A stretch of DNA of 64,000 nucleotides from Hellea sp042093735 (GCA_042093735.1 JBELEM010000001.1:49167-113166), one strand, 5' to 3'. Positions 1 through 9,153 are shown, numbered from the stretch's first letter. Numbers and translations are program-made. The notes: generated from the letters alone by a model not told the origin.

Positions 1-1479
1 ACCTTCACGCATCATTAACCCTAGATTTCTCTTTGCTCTTCTCCAAGGAGTATCTGCTCCCTTGTATATTATGTGACGTAAATCGTTGAGGCGACCTGGG
101 GAAGCCGGCTTGCCATTAGTCATCCAATCTTGGAAACTATGACCCCCTTTCCAAGCTCGTGTGGTAAAGCCTAGTATTTCTGATTTTACCCCACACCTTT
201 CTAACGTTCTAGCCATTATATCGGCGCACACGGCCGCGACCATTATAGGTCGACCTCTCATTGATCCAGAATTATCAATTAATATAGTGACGATCGTATC
301 TCGAAAACTAGTCTCCTTTTCTTCCTTGAAGGTGAGGGCTGACATAGGGTCTATGATCACGCGAGTAAGTCGCGCTGTATCAAGTTGTCCTTCTTCAAGG
401 TCAAATGTCCATGAACGTTGTTGTTGAGCTAAAAGTTTTCGTTGCAAACGGTTAGCAAGTCTGGAAATAATAGATGATAGACCTGCCATATGGCCATCAA
501 GGTAACCTCTTAATCTATCTAATTCTTCAATTTCACAGAGTTCCTCTGCTTTGATAGTTTCATCACTTTTACTTGAATAAATTTTATACGGATCTGGTAA
601 ATTTGTAGGATTTGGTCGAGGTGCATTTGGGTCAGAAGTTTGGTCTGCATCATCAGGGCTTCCTTCTATATCTTCCGCATCAATAATATCCTGTGGATTT
701 ATCTCATCGTCATCAACTGCATCAGTGCTCGAAACTTCAGACTGTCCTTGTTCTTGTTCTCGAGGTGTGTCCGGTGTTTGATCAGACTGTGTTTCTTCAT
801 TTTCAGAATTTTCTTCTTCTAATTCCTCATCTTCCTCTGGCTCAGCGAGGTTGTTATTGAGCTCTAAATTTTGAATTAGTTTTTGCAGAGATTTAGCAAA
901 ATCTTCTTGATCGTAAATTTTACTTTTTAAATTTAGTATATCGGAAGATAATACTTCTTCTATTTCTTTTCTCCAGTTTAACATGATACCGTCGAAACTA
1001 GTTGGTGTTTTAATACCAGTAAATACCTCGCGAGTATACAACCCTATCGCTTCAGGAAAATTATTTTCATCTTTTAACATACCTACTTTGTTGAAACCTT
1101 TGCGAAGGCCTCTTGCAGATGCAGATGCAGTGAGATTATTCCTCACGCCCTTCAAATATTTAGTGCCCACAGCTTCAACTCTTGCCGTCTCTATTGCTTC
1201 ATATATCGCTCTTTTTGGACCAATTCCAGGCCGATACTTTTTATGCACAGCCTTGTCGTGATGCGCTATACGCAGTGCTATTCCATCTGCATCTCCCCTA
1301 ATCTTCGAGATTTCATCGGAATTTAATTTAGCCGGTAGGCTGGGTAACATTACTTGGTCTTGAACTAAACCAGCGATATCACCCCCAAAAGAAATATCTA
1401 TACCTGGATCACCAGCTAATGCTTTTGTTGATGCTCCAATAGCATTCTTGAACTTATCAATTGGAGTGTTTATGCTCAT
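1..1479 (-). CDS. cobT: Cobaltochelatase subunit CobT (3' end cut by window edge)
   Basis: CobT is the VWA-domain subunit of the aerobic CobNST cobaltochelatase, which inserts Co2+ into hydrogenobyrinic acid a,c-diamide during B12 synthesis. The reading frame starts at ATG 1479 and stays open for 493 codons to the window edge, so the C-terminus is missing (family members are roughly 600-630 residues). Visible parts are an N-terminal domain to about residue 205, a very acidic Glu/Asp-rich linker (about 213-285), and the start of a VWA domain with the MIDAS motif DNSGS (Asp402, Ser404, Ser406). The start lies 8 nt after the cobS stop, so the two genes are surely cotranscribed. The acidic linker is typical of CobT. 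CobN is not in the window. The identification is firm. Confidence 0.95.
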   Translation of the reverse strand, partial: MSINTPIDKFKNAIGASTKALAGDPGIDISFGGDIAGLVQDQVMLPSLPAKLNSDEISKIRGDADGIALRIAHHDKAVHKKYRPGIGPKRAIYEAIETARVEAVGTKYLKGVRNNLTASASARGLRKGFNKVGMLKDENNFPEAIGLYTREVFTGIKTPTSFDGIMLNWRKEIEEVLSSDILNLKSKIYDQEDFAKSLQKLIQNLELNNNLAEPEEDEELEEENSENEETQSDQTPDTPREQEQGQSEVSSTDAVDDDEINPQDIIDAEDIEGSPDDADQTSDPNAPRPNPTNLPDPYKIYSSKSDETIKAEELCEIEELDRLRGYLDGHMAGLSSIISRLANRLQRKLLAQQQRSWTFDLEEGQLDTARLTRVIIDPMSALTFKEEKETSFRDTIVTILIDNSGSMRGRPIMVAAVCADIMARTLERCGVKSEILGFTTRAWKGGHSFQDWMTNGKPASPGRLNDLRHIIYKGADTPWRRAKRNLGLMMREG

Positions 1480-1487
1480 TGCCTAGG

Positions 1488-2471
1488 TTAACTCGTTAAG
1501 CTTGTTGTTGCTGATTCCACTAAATCATTTCCAAATGCTCTCTGATAAAACTCATTAATTATAGGTCTTTCCAGTTCGTCGCATTTATTTAAAAACGTGA
1601 GTCTAAAAGCTTGAGAAATATCATTATCAAAAATGCGTGCATTTTCTGCCCAGTTCATAACTGTCCTCGGACTCATTACTGTAGATATGTCACCCGCTAT
1701 AAAACTACTGCGAGTCATATCTGCAACTCTAACCATTGAAGCAATTATATCCTTGCCCTCTGGTGTTTTATAAGTTGGCGATTTTGCTAACACTATCGCC
1801 TCTTCTTCTTGATTAGAAAGATAGTTTAACTGACAGACAATGCTCCATCTATCCATTTGGCCTTGGTTTATTTGTTGTGTTCCATGATATAGACCTGACG
1901 TATCGCCCAAACCGACGGTATTAGTTGTAGCGAAAAGCCTAAAAGCACTGTGTGGTGTAATAACTCTGTTTTGATCTAATAGAGTTAGTCTACCTTGAGC
2001 CTCTAAGACGCGCTGTATCACAAACATCACATCTGGCCGTCCGGCATCATATTCATCAAAAACTAATGCAACAGGATTTTGAAGTGCCCAAGGCAAGAGA
2101 CCTTCGCGAAATTCTGTAATTTGTTTTCCATCTTTCAATACTATGGCATCTTTGCCGATAAGGTCTATTCTACTGACATGTGAATCTAGATTAATCCTAA
2201 CCATTGGCCAATTAAGTCGAGCGGCCACTTGTTCAATATGTGTAGATTTACCTGTCCCATGGTAACCTTGTAACATTACTCGCCTATCGCTGGTAAATCC
2301 TGCGCAAATCGCTTGTGTCGTACTGGAGTCAAATAAATATGCATCATCTATAGCAGGTACGTATTCAGATTTTTTACTAAATGAAGGGACCTTCATATCA
2401 AAATCAACACCAAATGTTTCTCTTGCTGAAACTGAAGTATCCGGTTTAAAAGTTGGAAATTTTTCGTTCAT
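1488..2471 (-). CDS. cobS: Cobaltochelatase subunit CobS (AAA+ ATPase)
   Basis: CobS is the AAA+ motor of the CobNST cobaltochelatase and works as a ring with CobT to drive cobalt insertion by CobN. The 327-residue length is normal for the family. The Walker A motif GYHGTGKST lies at residues 69-77 and the Walker B LVFDEYD ends near residue 142; a sensor-like stretch (FATTNTVGLGD) follows. The gene starts at ATG with a weak Shine-Dalgarno sequence, 32 nt after the J-domain gene, and is followed at once by cobT. The order J-domain protein, cobS, cobT is common in alphaproteobacteria. I see no cobalamin riboswitch before it, so B12 control is not evident here. Confidence 0.96.
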   Translation of the reverse strand: MNEKFPTFKPDTSVSARETFGVDFDMKVPSFSKKSEYVPAIDDAYLFDSSTTQAICAGFTSDRRVMLQGYHGTGKSTHIEQVAARLNWPMVRINLDSHVSRIDLIGKDAIVLKDGKQITEFREGLLPWALQNPVALVFDEYDAGRPDVMFVIQRVLEAQGRLTLLDQNRVITPHSAFRLFATTNTVGLGDTSGLYHGTQQINQGQMDRWSIVCQLNYLSNQEEEAIVLAKSPTYKTPEGKDIIASMVRVADMTRSSFIAGDISTVMSPRTVMNWAENARIFDNDISQAFRLTFLNKCDELERPIINEFYQRAFGNDLVESATTSLTS

Positions 2472-2503
2472 CTGTATATCCGTTTCGGGTTATTATTAAA
2501 TAT

Positions 2504-3127
2504 TTAGCCAAGGCTTGTTGTTCGCAAAACCTTCATGGCACTAACTACGCGCTGGTAACTTTCTTCAGTATTCCGCTTGCCTTGATTTGTATCTGGATGA
2601 AGCTGCTTAACCAATTGAGTGTAGCGCTTTCTTACGTCTGCTTTAGTAGCGGTATCATCTAACCCTAGGTCATTTAAGGCTTTAAGCTGCAGTTTGGATA
2701 AACTGCGCCTTCTGGGTGCTTCAGTTTGATCTGCGATTTTGCCTTCACCGAATATTGAGTAACCTTCAGCTGTTGCTGCTGTTGAGCCGGCTTTTCGTTT
2801 TTTTTGAGCAGATGCTCGCTCTGCTGTATTTTTCCGTACATCCCAAGTGGGCCGATGACCGTGGCGGGCTCCAACTTGCCATTCCGCAATATCTTCGTCG
2901 CTCATGTTGGAGAAGAAATTCCAATTTTTATTATATTCGCGTGCATGTTGGGTACAAAAATTATAATATTCTTTTCCAACGCTATCAGGGGATTTGGGGG
3001 CTCTGCATCCTCCCATACTGACGCAACCGGCCCAATCACATACTTGTTGATTAGGGTCTAATTTCTTTTTGCCTTTATTGACACGGATATCTATGCCTTT
3101 GGGTTTGTATTCAAAACTATTTGTCAT
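2504..3127 (-). CDS. J-domain (DnaJ-like) protein linked to cobST
   Basis: A 207-residue J-domain co-chaperone. The J domain is at the C-terminus (about residues 148-205) with the HPD motif at 177-179, which in this family stimulates the ATPase of an Hsp70. The N-terminal half carries four cysteines (30, 35, 41, 58) and a His at 61 that could form a metal site; this is inference. The frame stays open upstream into the divergent bolA gene, but ATG 3127 is chosen because homologues begin near a sequence like MTNSFEYKP and because an earlier start would overlap bolA. It is the first gene of an apparent operon with cobS and cobT, although no direct role in cobalt chelation is established. Confidence 0.88.
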   Translation of the reverse strand: MTNSFEYKPKGIDIRVNKGKKKLDPNQQVCDWAGCVSMGGCRAPKSPDSVGKEYYNFCTQHAREYNKNWNFFSNMSDEDIAEWQVGARHGHRPTWDVRKNTAERASAQKKRKAGSTAATAEGYSIFGEGKIADQTEAPRRRSLSKLQLKALNDLGLDDTATKADVRKRYTQLVKQLHPDTNQGKRNTEESYQRVVSAMKVLRTTSLG

Positions 3128-3183
3128 ATATACTTTTACGTTAAGGATTTGTATTTTGGTTGTTTTTTTAAGGACTTTGTAAA

Positions 3184-3462
3184 ATGGGCGTATTAGGTGA
3201 ATCAATCAAGAGAAAATTACAAGAAAGTTTCAATCCGACGCACTTAGAGGTTATAGACGAATCTGCTAAACACTCTCATCATGAGGGTGCAATCAAGCAT
3301 GGGTTAGATGGCGGGGGAAAAGAAAGCCATTTCCATGTGGTAATTAAAAGCAATAGCTTCGATGGATTAAACAGATTGCAAATCCATAGATTAGTCATGG
3401 AGTTGCTTAAGGAAGAGATTTTGCAAATTCATGCTTTTAGTTTAGAAATAGGAAGGGTTTAG
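3184..3462 (+). CDS. bolA: BolA family protein
   Basis: A 92-residue BolA-fold protein. Family members bind monothiol glutaredoxins around a shared [2Fe-2S] cluster and affect iron-sulfur trafficking, stress and morphology. The sequence shows the usual KL..F.P..LEV.DES..H sequence near the N-terminus, a histidine-rich loop (HSHHEG), and the ESHFHVVI strand followed by the R-L helix. It is divergent from the J-domain gene, with 56 nt between start codons, so the two promoters must be close together. Its stop overlaps the convergent phosphatase gene by 4 nt. BolA next to the J-domain protein and cobST is a recurring alphaproteobacterial arrangement. Confidence 0.92.
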   Translation: MGVLGESIKRKLQESFNPTHLEVIDESAKHSHHEGAIKHGLDGGGKESHFHVVIKSNSFDGLNRLQIHRLVMELLKEEILQIHAFSLEIGRV

Positions 3463-5201
3463 CGCTTGGATTGACCAAAGCCTTCAAATAGCGCTCTTTG
3501 TCTTAAATTTAAACCCTTTGGCTTGGTTGCTATAATTGTTTCACTTTCCCTTTCTAGCTCAAAGCTTGCAACTTCAAATGCCTCATACTTTTGATTTTCA
3601 ACAGTTGAGACTCCTATCATTTTTACTTTGCCATTCTCATGACTTAAAGAAAAATCGATATAGCCATTATGGAGGGCATTATAATAGCGTGCATCAGGGT
3701 TTGCTTGGGTAAGAAGTAAAGAATAATCTGAAGTGTTTTCGCCTAAATAAGCTGTCATAGTTTTTGAAGATACAGAGGTGGTAACACACTCTATACCTAC
3801 TTTGACATCATTTTCACTGGTGAGGTCATTTATCCAAAACTCATGCGCATCTCCAGTTAGCACTATAAGATCTTTTATTCTTTCATTTATAAGTTCTTTG
3901 TAAAACTGTTCTCGAGCGTGTGGATACCCATCCCAGCTGTCCGGATAAACAGGAAGTTTATATTTAGAAAGCTGGATGCTTTTGCGAACTCCTTTCCAGT
4001 CTTTTTCAATTATACTCATAGTATCTTCATCAATGTAAGGTTCTAGGTCAGTGGTATGTAAACGCCCCATGATAACTTGGTTGGCAATTACCCGCCAAGT
4101 AGTTCCGGAAGATTTTGACTTTTTTAGTTCATTAATAATAAATTTACTTTGGTTTTGACCGAACATTTCCCGGGTTGGATCATTTAATACATCAGACTTA
4201 AAACTGTTCGCTCCACCCGGGCTTGTAATTTTTTCGAAATGATCTTCCATAACCAAAGGTTCTGCTCTTGCGGTCAACCTTGTTTCAACAGTTATGAGAG
4301 TTAAAAGGTTGCCCCAGTCAAAGCTACGAAATATATCACTTTTTAATTGCCCTGGTTTCGGTTCCCTAACTGGCATCCATTCATAATACGCTCTTAAGGC
4401 AGCATGTGTCCTCTCTGTCCAACTTCCTTCATTAAGGTCGTGATTATCCGCCCCTGACTTCCAGCTGTCATTACTTGTTTCATGGTCGTCCCATATGGCG
4501 ATGAGTGGTAATTTTTGAGTTAGTAATTGTAAGCTATTGTCACTTCTATATTGAGCATGTCTTTGACGATAATCGTCTAATGTTATTATTTCATGTTTGG
4601 GTGAGTGTATCCGATTAAGATTGGTTTCTGAAGCCCCTTCATACTCACCAGCTCCGTACTCATAATAATAGTCACCTAAGTGAATGACGGCATCGAAATG
4701 TTCTTGCCGTGCTATGTGATCGTAAACATTAAAGTACCCATGCTCCCAATTAGAGCATGAAACAATTGCAAAATTTGCTCTTTCAACCTCATATTGAGGT
4801 AGTGTTTTTGTTTTTCCCACTGGCGAAGTGTTGTTATTAAAATGAAATCTGTAATAATATACTCTTTCGGCTTCAAGATTTTTAACATCGATTTTAACCG
4901 TAAAATCTCTAGCTATGTGTGTAGAAAAAAAACCAGCTCTAGATATTGGCTCAAAGTTTTCATTTTCAGATAATTCCCATTTAACATTAAGTTGTCCAAG
5001 GCGTGGGTTTTCTGGAGTTATCCTAGTCCATATTATTACTCTATCAGATTTAGGGTCGCCAGATGCAACGCCATGTAAAAAGGTACCATAATAATTTTTT
5101 TCTAGAGCATTATAGCTTGATGAATTCTGTGGCGAACATGCGAGTGCACCTGTAGCCGTTAACCCACTCAAAATTTGCCTGCGATTTATACTTTTTTTCA
5201 T
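3459..5201 (-). CDS. phoD: PhoD-type alkaline phosphatase / phosphodiesterase
   Basis: A 580-residue PhoD-like metallophosphatase, predicted to act outside the cytoplasmic membrane on phosphoesters. The N-terminus has a twin-arginine-like signal (Arg7-Arg8) with a short hydrophobic stretch ending at Ala-Leu-Ala-Cys22. A lipoprotein site is possible but the box is not canonical. Next comes the PhoD N-terminal beta domain (GVASGDPKSDRVIIWTR, from about residue 45) and then the phosphoesterase domain with HLGDYYYEYG, a DDHETSND metal-ligand sequence, and TGDAHEFW. It lies 18 nt after argF on the same strand and may be read with it. Marine bacteria use PhoD to scavenge phosphorus; I see no clear Pho box. 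Confidence 0.92.
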   Translation of the reverse strand: MKKSINRRQILSGLTATGALACSPQNSSSYNALEKNYYGTFLHGVASGDPKSDRVIIWTRITPENPRLGQLNVKWELSENENFEPISRAGFFSTHIARDFTVKIDVKNLEAERVYYYRFHFNNNTSPVGKTKTLPQYEVERANFAIVSCSNWEHGYFNVYDHIARQEHFDAVIHLGDYYYEYGAGEYEGASETNLNRIHSPKHEIITLDDYRQRHAQYRSDNSLQLLTQKLPLIAIWDDHETSNDSWKSGADNHDLNEGSWTERTHAALRAYYEWMPVREPKPGQLKSDIFRSFDWGNLLTLITVETRLTARAEPLVMEDHFEKITSPGGANSFKSDVLNDPTREMFGQNQSKFIINELKKSKSSGTTWRVIANQVIMGRLHTTDLEPYIDEDTMSIIEKDWKGVRKSIQLSKYKLPVYPDSWDGYPHAREQFYKELINERIKDLIVLTGDAHEFWINDLTSENDVKVGIECVTTSVSSKTMTAYLGENTSDYSLLLTQANPDARYYNALHNGYIDFSLSHENGKVKMIGVSTVENQKYEAFEVASFELERESETIIATKPKGLNLRQRALFEGFGQSKR

Positions 5202-5219
5202 AATATTTTCTTTTGAGCA

Positions 5220-6161
5220 CTAACTATTTAGGCACCATTTTAGGATAGACTTTTGAGCATGAAGCCTATTTTCAGCCTCACGAATAACAACACTTTTAGG
5301 TCCGTCTATCACCTCTGCTGTTACTTCTTCTCCGCGATGTGCAGGTAGGCAATGCAGAAATATTGAATTTTTTGCTGCAGCATTCATCAACGTATCATTG
5401 ACTTGATATTCAGATAAATCTTTTAACCTTCTTTCCGAATCTTTGTCACCCATAGATACGAAGGTATCAGCAATAACAACATCAGTATCCTTGCAGGCTT
5501 GTAGAGGGTTTGTTATAACTTCAATATCGGCTCCTTGTGACAAGGCAGCATCTAAAATACTCTTTTTTACCTCATAGCCATTTGGAGACGATAACCGTAG
5601 TTTATATTTAAATTTAACCGCAGCATTTATAAAACTATTAGCAACGTTGTTTCCGTCACCCACCCAAGTGAGTGTCATATTTTTTAGCTGACCAGCATTC
5701 AAACTTGTGTGCTCCTCTAAGGTTAGTAAATCAGCCATTATTTGGCAAGGGTGGTTAAAGTCCGTTAGTCCATTAATCACGGGGATATCAGCATTTGCGG
5801 CTAAGCTAATTATGGTTTTATGATTATTCGCACGTAGCATGATTGCATCAAGATAGCCTGATAGGACTTTAGCGGTATCTTCAATAGTTTCGCCTCTGCC
5901 TAATTGCATTTCATTACTATTAGCAGTGATTGAGCTTCCTCCGAGCTGTTTAATGGCCATATCGAAAGAAAAGCGAGTGCGAGTACTTGATTTTTCAAAA
6001 ATTAAAGCAATTGTTTCGCCTTTAAGAGGGGCGTCTTTATCCAGTTCACCTTTCCGCAAACCAATTCTATTTTTTTTCATTCTGTGCGCATCATCTAGAA
6101 TGCTTCTTAGTTCGGATGCCTGTATATCAGCCAATGACAGAAAATGCTTTGGGGGGGTCAT
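5220..6161 (-). CDS. argF: Ornithine carbamoyltransferase
   Basis: ArgF joins ornithine and carbamoyl phosphate to make citrulline in arginine synthesis, in the cytoplasm. The 313-residue length is standard. The carbamoyl-phosphate motif STRTR lies at residues 59-63, the HPCQ motif at about 138, and the ornithine-loop HCLPA at 270-274. ATG 6161 has a good ribosome-binding site (GAGGA). The gene follows argD on the same strand after 97 nt that contain a small AT-rich hairpin (6240-6255). Pairing of argD and argF is common in alphaproteobacteria. All expected catalytic residues are present. Confidence 0.97.
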   Translation of the reverse strand: MTPPKHFLSLADIQASELRSILDDAHRMKKNRIGLRKGELDKDAPLKGETIALIFEKSSTRTRFSFDMAIKQLGGSSITANSNEMQLGRGETIEDTAKVLSGYLDAIMLRANNHKTIISLAANADIPVINGLTDFNHPCQIMADLLTLEEHTSLNAGQLKNMTLTWVGDGNNVANSFINAAVKFKYKLRLSSPNGYEVKKSILDAALSQGADIEVITNPLQACKDTDVVIADTFVSMGDKDSERRLKDLSEYQVNDTLMNAAAKNSIFLHCLPAHRGEEVTAEVIDGPKSVVIREAENRLHAQKSILKWCLNS

Positions 6162-6239
6162 TGATTAGTCCTCATATAAAATAATAGATACTTACAAAAA
6201 TTACTTGTGTTTCATAGTTAAATGTCAATTCTTTATAAA

Positions 6240-6255
6240 GGTATTATACAATACC
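6240..6255 (-). terminator. Small hairpin between argD and argF (weak terminator candidate)
   Basis: A perfect 6-bp inverted repeat (GGTATT / AATACC) with a 4-nt loop sits 4 nt after the argD stop codon on the minus strand and is followed by TTTAT. The stem is AT-rich and the U-tract short, so it may only partly terminate, or may simply protect the argD 3' end. Confidence 0.35.
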
Positions 6256-6258
6256 GAG

Positions 6259-7461
6259 CTAACCTTCAAAATCATCAAGTTTTTTAGCTTCTTCAAAACA
6301 TGCCCTCAGAATATTTACCGCCTCAGTAACGTGAGTTTCATTTATAATTAATGGAGGGGCAAGACGTAACACATTATCACCGGCTGATCCCCCGAGCATA
6401 AACTTTTCTAACATCATTTTTCTAACCTCTAATGCAGGTTTTTTAAGCTTCATTCCACATAGTAACCCTTTCCCCCGAAGCTCTTGAACTACATCAGGAA
6501 AATCATGCTTCAATTGTTCAAACTCTTTTTTTATAAGACCAGAAATTATATTAACATTTTTGAGGAATGTAGGTTTAGAGATCTCATCCCAAACAGCGTT
6601 TCCGACTGCGGTTGCCAGCGGATTTCCTCCATAAGTTGAACCGTGTGTACCCGGTACCATGCCGGCCCCAACCTTTCCGCTAGCTATACAAGCCCCTATT
6701 GGAAAGCCGCCGCCGACCCCCTTGGCTACTGCCATTATATCAGGCTCGGCTCCCTCTACCCATTGGTGTGCGAAAAGGCGCCCAGTTCTACCTGCACCGC
6801 ATTGTACTTCGTCATAAATTAGCAAAATACCATTATCATCACACACTTTACGTAAACCTAGTAAGCACTGATCAGGTACTGGCCTGAGCCCCCCTTCTCC
6901 TTGTACGGGCTCGATGAGTATTGCCGCCGTAGTTTTTGAAATAGCCTTTTTAAGCGCATCATGATCGGCAAACGGCAGGTGAATAAAACCTGGTAAAGCG
7001 GGTCCGAAACCTTTTAGGTATTTAGGGTTACCTCCAGCGTTGATAGTAGCAAAGGTCCTTCCGTGAAAAGCGCCTTGGAATGTTATAATATCAACTTTTT
7101 CCGGAGACCCATTGTCATAATGATATTTTCGAGCTGATTTCATTGCACATTCGAGTGCCTCTGCCCCGGAGTTAGTGAAAAAAACTTTTTCTGCAAAAGG
7201 CAATGCTTGGCAATATTTTTCAGCAAGAGCTTTCGCTCCAGGTAACTGAAACATTCCTGATAAATGCCAAACCTTATTGGCTTGATCTATTAAAGCTTTC
7301 TTTGGTGCTGGGTGATTATGTCCAAGACAATTTACTGAAATTCCAGCAATAAAATCCAGATATTTATTACCATTTTCCGTGTAAAGATAGGCTCCCTCAC
7401 CTCTTATAAAGTTTTGTTTCGGGGGGTTGTAGGTGTCATATAAGTGATCGCCATGTGCCAT
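6259..7461 (-). CDS. argD: Acetylornithine / succinyldiaminopimelate aminotransferase
   Basis: A 400-residue class III aminotransferase that converts N-acetylglutamate semialdehyde to N-acetylornithine in arginine synthesis, and often also acts in lysine synthesis. The PLP-binding lysine is Lys247 (VAKGVGGGFPIGA) and the cofactor-contacting Asp217-Glu218 is in YDEVQCGAGRTG. The FTNSGAEA sequence near residue 96 binds the phosphate. ATG 7461 has an AAGGA ribosome-binding site. It is followed by argF. Distinguishing it from related omega-aminotransferases rests on overall similarity and on the argF neighbour. Confidence 0.95.
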   Translation of the reverse strand: MAHGDHLYDTYNPPKQNFIRGEGAYLYTENGNKYLDFIAGISVNCLGHNHPAPKKALIDQANKVWHLSGMFQLPGAKALAEKYCQALPFAEKVFFTNSGAEALECAMKSARKYHYDNGSPEKVDIITFQGAFHGRTFATINAGGNPKYLKGFGPALPGFIHLPFADHDALKKAISKTTAAILIEPVQGEGGLRPVPDQCLLGLRKVCDDNGILLIYDEVQCGAGRTGRLFAHQWVEGAEPDIMAVAKGVGGGFPIGACIASGKVGAGMVPGTHGSTYGGNPLATAVGNAVWDEISKPTFLKNVNIISGLIKKEFEQLKHDFPDVVQELRGKGLLCGMKLKKPALEVRKMMLEKFMLGGSAGDNVLRLAPPLIINETHVTEAVNILRACFEEAKKLDDFEG

Positions 7462-7471
7462 ATTGAGTTCC

Positions 7472-8284
7472 TTAAGATTTAATTCGCCATCCTGATTTAA
7501 TGACTTTCAAGACTGAAAAGAAAAGAAATATATTAATTAGAAAAATAATTATAATTCCTATTTTTATAGGGCCATCTGAAACTCCTAAAAATCCATATCT
7601 AAAACCATCTATCAAATAAAAAAGAGGATTTAATAAGATTAATTCCTGAAAACTTTCAGGAAGAACGTCAATTGAATAAAATGTCCCTGACAGAAACGAG
7701 AGAGGTAGAATTATAAATTGATTCACTACGGCTAATTGATCAAATTTCTCTGCCCATATTCCAGACAGAACACCAACCATACCCATCATAATCGCGGCTG
7801 AAATGCCGAAGTAAACTACTGCCCAGATTTTACTTGGATACATAGGCGTAAAAAAACTAAGCGCTAAGGATGTAACCAATGCAACGATTATGCCCCTCGT
7901 TGCTGCACCTGCTATCCAACCGATAGCTAATTCAAAATAGGATAATGGGGGCATTAAGACATCTGAAATGCTACCCATTAGTTTTCCGGTCATTATTGAT
8001 GAAGAACTATTTGCTGCTGAGTTGTTTAATATACCCAACATTACAAGTCCAGGTGCAAGGAATGCCATAAAGGATTTGGGATCAGGCCTGAGTGCTGAGA
8101 AGGCAAGTACAAATACTGTCATATACAGAAGGTTGGAAATTACAGGTGCAAGTAAAGTTTGCGGTCCAACACGCATAAACCGTTTTATTTCCTTTTTATA
8201 TAGAGTAGCCAGCCCCATCCAGTTAACCATACCAAATTCGTGAACTTTGGGTGTTGGTAAGGATTGCAAACCTAATTTATTCAT
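7472..8284 (-). CDS. ABC-2 type transporter permease
   Basis: A roughly 270-residue integral membrane protein of the ABC-2 (NodJ/YadH-like) permease family, with about six hydrophobic segments and the conserved N-terminal sequence LYKKEIKRFMRVGPQTLLAP. Such proteins pair with an ATPase to export lipids, polysaccharides or drugs. No ATP-binding protein gene lies next to it, which is unusual because the pair is normally adjacent. I chose ATG 8284; a GTG start at 8308 is also possible and neither has a strong ribosome-binding site. It ends 10 nt before argD on the same strand. The substrate is unknown. Confidence 0.85.
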   Translation of the reverse strand: MNKLGLQSLPTPKVHEFGMVNWMGLATLYKKEIKRFMRVGPQTLLAPVISNLLYMTVFVLAFSALRPDPKSFMAFLAPGLVMLGILNNSAANSSSSIMTGKLMGSISDVLMPPLSYFELAIGWIAGAATRGIIVALVTSLALSFFTPMYPSKIWAVVYFGISAAIMMGMVGVLSGIWAEKFDQLAVVNQFIILPLSFLSGTFYSIDVLPESFQELILLNPLFYLIDGFRYGFLGVSDGPIKIGIIIIFLINIFLFFSVLKVIKSGWRIKS

Positions 8285-8406
8285 AACTAATGTCTTTCTA
8301 TTCACCACCGCAGTAACATGACGTTATTTGCAAGCCAAGTGCTAGAATTAATACATTTAAGGTAAATTTTTTCATAATTTATTTTATCTATATGTTGATT
8401 TCTGTG

Positions 8407-8426
8407 GATAGCTTTGCGTAGCTATC
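8407..8426. promoter_or_regulatory. Perfect inverted repeat between the permease gene and gcrA
   Basis: GATAGCT and AGCTATC form a perfect 7-bp inverted repeat around a 6-nt loop in the 252-nt AT-rich region between divergent genes. There is no T-tract on either side, so an operator or a UTR stem-loop is more likely than a terminator. The rest of this intergenic region shows no gene. Confidence 0.35.
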
Positions 8427-8560
8427 TTGTGGTTTCAATAGCATCATATACTGTATGTAGTGTAAATAAGATTTATAGCTATTTTGGTAAACTATATATT
8501 GTGTGCGTAGTAAATTACTGAAAAGCTTTATCAAGATACCTATAAGGGGAGTATTTTAAA

Positions 8561-9073
8561 ATGGCATGGACAGAAGATCGGGTTGAAATACTTAGTAAAC
8601 TATGGGCAGAAGGCTTGTCGGCAAGCCAGATTGCCAAAGAACTCGGTGAAGTTACAAGAAATGCTGTTATAGGCAAAGTCCATCGTCTTGGGTTATCAGG
8701 TAGAGCTAAACCATCTAACCCTACAAAAAAATCTTCCCGAAAAGCTACTGTGGTTCGAACGAGAGCGGTGAGGATGCCTTCGGCACCTAGAAAACAACGA
8801 CCGACGATTGTTGCTCCTCCTCCCCCCCCGATAGAGGCTAAGCCAATGGCTAATGGTAAATATGCCACCATTTTGACTATCAGGGACCATATGTGCAAAT
8901 GGCCTATTGGTGACCCAAGCACATCAGAATTTCGTTTCTGCGGAAGAAAAACTGAAGATAAAGATGAGCCCTATTGTACAGCCCACAGCAGGGTAGCTTA
9001 TCAGCCATCGAGGCGAAGAGGAGGAAGCGTTCGTACATTGGGACCAAACCCCGTACGGCGAAGGCTAAAATAG
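8561..9073 (+). CDS. gcrA: GcrA cell-cycle regulator
   Basis: GcrA is an alphaproteobacterial transcription factor that binds sigma70 RNA polymerase and, in Caulobacter, activates promoters carrying CcrM-methylated GANTC sites. The 170-residue protein begins with the hallmark helix-turn-helix (MAWTEDRVEILSKLWAEGLS, then SQIAKELG). A low-complexity Pro/Lys linker follows, including a proline run coded by a C8 tract near 8822. The C-terminal domain has conserved Cys/His positions (CKWPIGDP, FCG, YCTAH). A strong AAGGGGAG ribosome-binding site precedes the ATG. Its presence implies a CcrM-type methylation cycle, though ccrM is not in this window. Confidence 0.95.
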   Translation: MAWTEDRVEILSKLWAEGLSASQIAKELGEVTRNAVIGKVHRLGLSGRAKPSNPTKKSSRKATVVRTRAVRMPSAPRKQRPTIVAPPPPPIEAKPMANGKYATILTIRDHMCKWPIGDPSTSEFRFCGRKTEDKDEPYCTAHSRVAYQPSRRRGGSVRTLGPNPVRRRLK

Positions 9074-9153
9074 TTCATTTTAATTTTTTATTTCTTTTTT
9101 CTCTTATCCTGCAGTATCTACTTTTGCATAGTTACGCTTAATTAGGAGACCCA

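Noticed and set aside
161..1261. Plus-strand open frames at the left edge
   Set aside because: They are shadows of cobT, which is open over the whole region on the minus strand.
2716..3061. Open frames of 101 and 85 residues on the plus strand
   Set aside because: They lie antisense to the J-domain gene, have no ribosome-binding site and no recognisable motif.
2472..3183. Cobalamin riboswitch before cobS/cobT
   Set aside because: The upstream region is coding or too short, and no B12-box-like sequence was seen.
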